Source: RGIG2945 sp045540355
GTDB lineage: Bacteria > Bacillota > Clostridia > Oscillospirales > Acutalibacteraceae
DNA: 64,000 nucleotides
NCBI GenBank assembly: GCA_045540355.1
Contig: JAZQHB010000097.1
Location: 118,750-182,749 of the forward strand
Direction: 5' to 3'
The notes below the pieces were generated by a model that was not told where the DNA came from, did not search any database, and saw nothing but the letters and a program-made list of their open reading frames with translations. The position numbers and the translations under genes were made by a program. The number at the start of each line of letters is the position of its first letter. Within the stretch, counting starts at the first letter, position 1. Shown piece after piece: positions 60,585 through 64,000 of the stretch.

Positions 60585-61166
60585 ATGCAAACAACAAAGA
60601 AAAAAGGGCAAGTCGGAAAGTTAGCACTTATGGCATTGCTCACGGCACTGGTAGCGGTACTCGCTTATTTTGGCGGATTTATCAAAATCGGTCCGGCTTC
60701 AATCAACCTGACATTGATTCCCGTAGTTTTAGGTGCGGCAATTTACGGACCTTTGGCGGGTGCATGGTTAGGTCTGGTATCAGGTGCGGTATTTTTTACA
60801 ACACCCGATGCAACATTCTGGCTGGGTCTGAGTGTACCGGGAACAATCGTTACGGTGCTCATCAAAGGCTTGTTGGCAGGTCTTTGTGCAGGTCTTATTT
60901 ACAGGCTTCTTCAAAAAGTCAACAAATATTTCGCAGTTGTTGTGGGTGCGATAGTCTGCCCCGTCGTCAACACCGGAATATTCCTTTTAGGTTGCCGTTT
61001 ATTCTTTATGGATACAATCCGTGCATGGGCAACTGACAGCGGAATGCCTATCGGAACTTATATAATTGTAGGCATGGTCGGAATCAATTTTGTAGCAGAG
61101 CTTCTTGCGAATGTAATCGTAAGCCCCGGAATATACAGACTTATAAATATTAAGAAAAAAGTATAA
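60585..61166 (+). CDS. ECF transporter S component
   Basis: A 193-residue membrane protein with about six helices (ALMALLTALVAVLAYFGGF; NLTLIPVVLGAAIYGPLAG). S components bind a vitamin or nucleobase-like substrate and share an EcfAAT energising module encoded elsewhere. The substrate cannot be told; the sequence is nearest in style to the riboflavin/pantothenate/hydroxymethylpyrimidine group. AAGGAGG (60571-60577) precedes the ATG. A MITE splits the leader, and no riboswitch is evident. Confidence 0.88.
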   Translation: MQTTKKKGQVGKLALMALLTALVAVLAYFGGFIKIGPASINLTLIPVVLGAAIYGPLAGAWLGLVSGAVFFTTPDATFWLGLSVPGTIVTVLIKGLLAGLCAGLIYRLLQKVNKYFAVVVGAIVCPVVNTGIFLLGCRLFFMDTIRAWATDSGMPIGTYIIVGMVGINFVAELLANVIVSPGIYRLINIKKKV

Positions 61167-61180
61167 TTTTTAAATTTGCG

Positions 61181-61213
61181 AAACCCATCGACGGTAATGT
61201 CGGTGGGTTTTGT
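61181..61213 (+). terminator. Terminator after the ECF S gene
   Basis: AAACCCATCGAC/GTCGGTGGGTTT, a 12-bp stem with a G-U pair, a 6-base loop and TTTTG. Confidence 0.75.
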
Positions 61214-61225
61214 CGATTATAGAAC

Positions 61226-61254
61226 TTGTAAATTTAATATTATTGTGATATACT
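61226..61254 (+). promoter_or_regulatory. Promoter of the ATP-grasp gene
   Basis: TTGTAA (61226-61231), a 17-bp spacer and TATACT (61249-61254), 28 bp before the ATG. Confidence 0.65.
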
Positions 61255-61282
61255 GAATCAAGTATCGGTTAGGGGGATGTTT

Positions 61283-62407
61283 ATGAAAAGATTATACAAA
61301 AGATTTTTAAATCTCTTTTTTAAAATTCCTTTGAAGATTGAGGTTTTTAAAACCTTCATTGCAGAATGGTATGCGATTTTTGCCAAAAGGTCTTTATACA
61401 AAAATATAAAATGGACAAAAGAACAGCAGAGAGAATTTGATGAATTCTGGAAAAAGAATTACGGCAAAAAAATCTCAAACAGATGGCACAGATTGTATCA
61501 GTCTGTAAATGGAGTTTACAGAATCGATTATATGCCTGAAATAATCTATACAACAAAAATCGAAAGCAAGTTCAATGATTATTTTTACAGCAAAGTTTCT
61601 TCTGATAAATCCCTGTTAGGTATATTTTTTGATAACAGAATCGAGAAAGTAAGGACACCTGAAAATTATGTGATTAACAGCTACGGTGTTTTTTATAACG
61701 CTAATCGTGAAGTAATTTCAAGAGATGAAGCTAAGAAGATATTAAACAACATCGGATCTGTTGTTGTAAAGCCGACAGTTGATTCAAGCTCAGGCCAGAA
61801 TGTTCAGATGCTTGATATTAAAAACGGAACGGATACAAAGGCTGACATTTCCTTGGACGAATTATTTGATAAATACGGCAGTAATTTTGTTGTTCAGGAA
61901 AAAATAAGACCGCACAAAGAGTTGAAGGATTTATACCCCGATTCAATCAATACAATTCGTCTTACCTCATATATTCTTGACTCAGAAGTTCATGTTGCAC
62001 CAATTTCATTGAGAATAGGTGCGTGCGGTGGAGTTGTTGACAATATTCATGCCGGAGGAATGGGCGTCAGCGTTGAAACCTCGGGTCATCTTGGGGAAAT
62101 TGCATACCGTCTGGGTTACGGCGACAGTGATGAAAAATTCTCAGAACACCCTGACACCAAGGTGGTGTTTAAAGATTACAAGCTCAGCTTTATTGAAGAA
62201 CTGATTGAGGATGCAAAAAAACTTCATGGCATTCTCTCTAATGCAAAAGTAATTTCTTGGGATTTTACTATTGATGAAGAGGGAAACATTGTTATTGTTG
62301 AAGTTAATCTGAGAGGACAGGGTATATGGTTCCCGCAGATGATTTCGGGCGATTCACTCTTTGGCGAAAATACAGGAGATTTCCTCAAAGAGTTAAGTGG
62401 CAGATAA
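61283..62407 (+). CDS. Sugar-transfer-associated ATP-grasp protein
   Basis: A 374-residue ATP-grasp enzyme. VVVKPTVDSSSGQNV and the C-terminal WDFTIDEEGNIVIVEVNLRGQG provide ATP and metal contacts. Family members occur in surface polysaccharide or capsule loci and probably join carboxylates to amines. No glycan genes are adjacent. ATG 61283 is chosen; AGGGGG lies six bases upstream, while ATG 61277 is too close. Confidence 0.85.
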   Translation: MKRLYKRFLNLFFKIPLKIEVFKTFIAEWYAIFAKRSLYKNIKWTKEQQREFDEFWKKNYGKKISNRWHRLYQSVNGVYRIDYMPEIIYTTKIESKFNDYFYSKVSSDKSLLGIFFDNRIEKVRTPENYVINSYGVFYNANREVISRDEAKKILNNIGSVVVKPTVDSSSGQNVQMLDIKNGTDTKADISLDELFDKYGSNFVVQEKIRPHKELKDLYPDSINTIRLTSYILDSEVHVAPISLRIGACGGVVDNIHAGGMGVSVETSGHLGEIAYRLGYGDSDEKFSEHPDTKVVFKDYKLSFIEELIEDAKKLHGILSNAKVISWDFTIDEEGNIVIVEVNLRGQGIWFPQMISGDSLFGENTGDFLKELSGR

Positions 62408-62427
62408 AAATTTAATGTAAAAAAACA

Positions 62428-62456
62428 AACCGCTGAGAGCAGTGCTTTCGGCGGTT
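62428..62456. terminator. Terminator between convergent genes
   Basis: AACCGCTGA/TCGGCGGTT, a 9-bp stem with one G-U pair. The better T tract (TTTGTTTTTTT) is on the minus strand, serving the DUF4474 gene. Confidence 0.7.
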
Positions 62457-62471
62457 GTGATTATATTTATA

Positions 62472-63590
62472 TTATCTCCAACTGAAAGAAACTGTGTTTC
62501 CGTCTGTTGCGGGAGTGATATTGTTTTCTGCAAGTGCCGATGAAAAAGCTTTTGACATTTCGGCGTTATCAAATGTGATTTTTCCGTTGAGCGTGAGGTC
62601 TTCGCGGTCGACTGCGGGGCCTATCTGAACTGCACTCAGCCACCAATGCTTTGTTGGTGTTCTTTCAAGCAAAACTTCTTCACCGTAAGTAAGGTTCATT
62701 TCCATTGTCTGCATACAGTCAACTGCACAGGTGTAATTAAACTTATTGCCGTCTTCAAGATAATACAAACCGATTTCGCAGCCGTTAGTTAAAACGGTGT
62801 AATTACCTTTCCACATCTGAATCATCCAATCTTTTCCGCAGGCGTTGAATTTGATTCGGACTGTGTTTGTATCCATATACACAAGTTTGCCGAGGATATC
62901 GTAGCCTACATTGAAGCCCATGTTTTTCATCCAACAGTCAACGGGTGTTTGGAGCATATACTGCTTTGCATCGTAGTCGAAGCCTATGCCGAAAATACCG
63001 TCGTTATTTTTGCCGTAAATAACACCTGTTTTGCTGTCATAATAAGCACCTGAATCAACATGATGCACCGTGCCGTCACCATCGACATAGCTGCCTTTGA
63101 ATTCGTATATATCCTTATATTCGGTGTTTTTCAAATAGATATAAAGGTCATAAATTCCCATGCCGATTGCATTGACAAGACCGTCAATCGGTTGCGGAAT
63201 TACATCCACAAGCTTTTCAAGAAGCTCAGGATTTATAGTACAAGGATGTGTCGTTGTACTATCGCGGACAATATCCTCGTGAGGAAGATTTGCAAGTATG
63301 TCGGTTACCGCATTTTCGTCAGCGTTGCCGTTTGCAAACTGAATTACAACAGCATAAATAATTTCTTTTGCTGACTTTGCGGTTTCTGTTTCGAAGGTTT
63401 CGTTTTTGTTGGCGAGTAAAAGCTCTGAAATCATTTCAGCTCGCTCTTCAGCGGTGTATTCGAGATACCAACCATTGACCGCGGCATCAACGATATCGGA
63501 AAAAGTATGTGTCGGTACTCCGATAACGGACAATACAGAAAGTATCATGCTCAAAATTTTTATAAGAAGCGTTGATTTTAAAATGCTCAT
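62472..63590 (-). CDS. Secreted DUF4474-domain protein
   Basis: A 372-residue protein with a signal peptide-like start (about 1-30). The middle to C-terminal region (GIGFDYDAKQYMLQTPVDCWMK, NVGYDILGKLVYMDT, RIKFNACGKDWMIQMWKGNY) matches DUF4474, a family of unknown function common in gut Clostridia. Several Cys could form disulfides. It follows trmD with a 16-bp gap, an odd place for a secreted protein, and may share its transcript. Confidence 0.8.
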   Translation of the reverse strand: MSILKSTLLIKILSMILSVLSVIGVPTHTFSDIVDAAVNGWYLEYTAEERAEMISELLLANKNETFETETAKSAKEIIYAVVIQFANGNADENAVTDILANLPHEDIVRDSTTTHPCTINPELLEKLVDVIPQPIDGLVNAIGMGIYDLYIYLKNTEYKDIYEFKGSYVDGDGTVHHVDSGAYYDSKTGVIYGKNNDGIFGIGFDYDAKQYMLQTPVDCWMKNMGFNVGYDILGKLVYMDTNTVRIKFNACGKDWMIQMWKGNYTVLTNGCEIGLYYLEDGNKFNYTCAVDCMQTMEMNLTYGEEVLLERTPTKHWWLSAVQIGPAVDREDLTLNGKITFDNAEMSKAFSSALAENNITPATDGNTVSFSWR

Positions 63591-63606
63591 AAATTACACC
63601 TTACCG

Positions 63607-64000
63607 TTATTTTTCTTTTAATTTAATAAATTCCCTGTCCTTTTGAGTCAGGTTTGCTTTTTCGAGCATATCGGGACGGCGGTTGTAGGTTCTCATGAGT
63701 GATTGCTCGTGTCGCCACTTGTCGATATTTGCGTGATGACCTGAAAGCAGCACATCGGGCACTTTTCTGCCGTGCCATTCAAAGGGTCTTGTATACTGCG
63801 GATACTCAAGCAGGGAATCGTAGTGACTTTCGCCCGTAAAACATTCCTCGCTTGAAAGTACTCCCGGCAACATTCTTGCAACGGAATCTGCAAGCACCAT
63901 TGCGGGCAACTCACCACCGGTGAGGACATAGTCACCGATTGAGATTTCCTCGTCAACAATTTCCTCGAGTATGCGTTCATCTACGCCCTCATAGTGACCG
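63607..64000 (-). CDS. trmD: tRNA (guanine37-N1)-methyltransferase TrmD, 5' part beyond window
   Basis: The frame is open to the right edge and gives the C-terminal 130 residues. GHYEGVDERILEEIVDEEISIGDYVLTGGELPA is the trefoil-knot SAM site, and the C-terminal RTYNRRPDMLEKANLT binds the anticodon. TrmD makes m1G37 to keep the reading frame. The start codon is outside the window. Confidence 0.96.
   Translation of the reverse strand, partial: GHYEGVDERILEEIVDEEISIGDYVLTGGELPAMVLADSVARMLPGVLSSEECFTGESHYDSLLEYPQYTRPFEWHGRKVPDVLLSGHHANIDKWRHEQSLMRTYNRRPDMLEKANLTQKDREFIKLKEK

Overview
This 64 kb window is the replication-origin region of a low-GC Firmicute chromosome, most likely a Clostridia member of the Oscillospiraceae/Ruminococcaceae type. 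The evidence is the block rpmH-rnpA-yidD-yidC-jag facing away from dnaA-dnaN-yaaA-recF-remB-gyrB, the linked mnmE-mnmG-rsmG-noc-parA-parB block, two perfect parS sites, pyruvate:ferredoxin oxidoreductase, an [FeFe]-hydrogenase-like sensor, a SpoIIQ-like M23 protein and a Thr-rich lipoprotein. Genes left of dnaA are mostly on the minus strand and genes to the right mostly on the plus strand, as expected for bidirectional replication from about 35.3-37.4 kb. No tRNA, rRNA, CRISPR array, prophage or complete insertion sequence was seen.

Layout. 1-7.5 kb: a truncated beta-propeller membrane protein, Na/Pi symporter, Na/Ala symporter, radical SAM/SPASM enzyme, and a divergent XRE regulator/SLOG pair. 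7.6-15.6 kb: NifJ, then a set with the logic of peptide modification (HPr-kinase-like kinase, PqqD-like RRE, NTP_transf_5 nucleotidyltransferase, IspD/TarI cytidylyltransferase), a phosphodiesterase and two small proteins. 15.8-28 kb: MATE, acyltransferase, serS, parB, parA, noc, rsmG, mnmG, mnmE, glyA. 28-32.4 kb: Gfo/Idh oxidoreductase, glyQS, lipoprotein, TIM-barrel isomerase. 32.8-42.2 kb: the origin block. 42.4-55.2 kb: rarA, a DRTGG/HATPase/hydrogenase-like sensor operon, typA, amidohydrolase, mfd, maf, M24 peptidase. 55.3-64 kb: a zinc-ribbon/XRE cassette, M23 peptidase, tspO, TIM-barrel and metallo-beta-lactamase proteins, ECF S component, ATP-grasp, DUF4474 and partial trmD.

The most unusual feature is the non-coding DNA. 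Nearly every spacer between co-directional genes is filled by shuffled modules of a few repeat families. Element I has GCAGAAT-type terminal repeats around hairpins whose stems change by compensating substitutions. Element II is a box of about 50 bp that can fold on itself, carries a Shine-Dalgarno-like AAAGGTGGGA, and stops just before the start codon of at least four or five genes. REP-like hairpins (core GGGGACGGTTC), two arrays of variable mini-hairpins, a duplicated four-hairpin module and a 277-bp MITE with terminal inverted repeats and a 5-bp target duplication complete the set. Some repeats have entered coding ends (rnpA, noc, the TIM-barrel gene at 58 kb). The parS sites lie inside noc and mnmG. 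Sequence suggestive of DnaA-trios lies between dnaA and dnaN, but no canonical TTATCCACA box is visible; a different recurrent 9-mer flanks dnaA.
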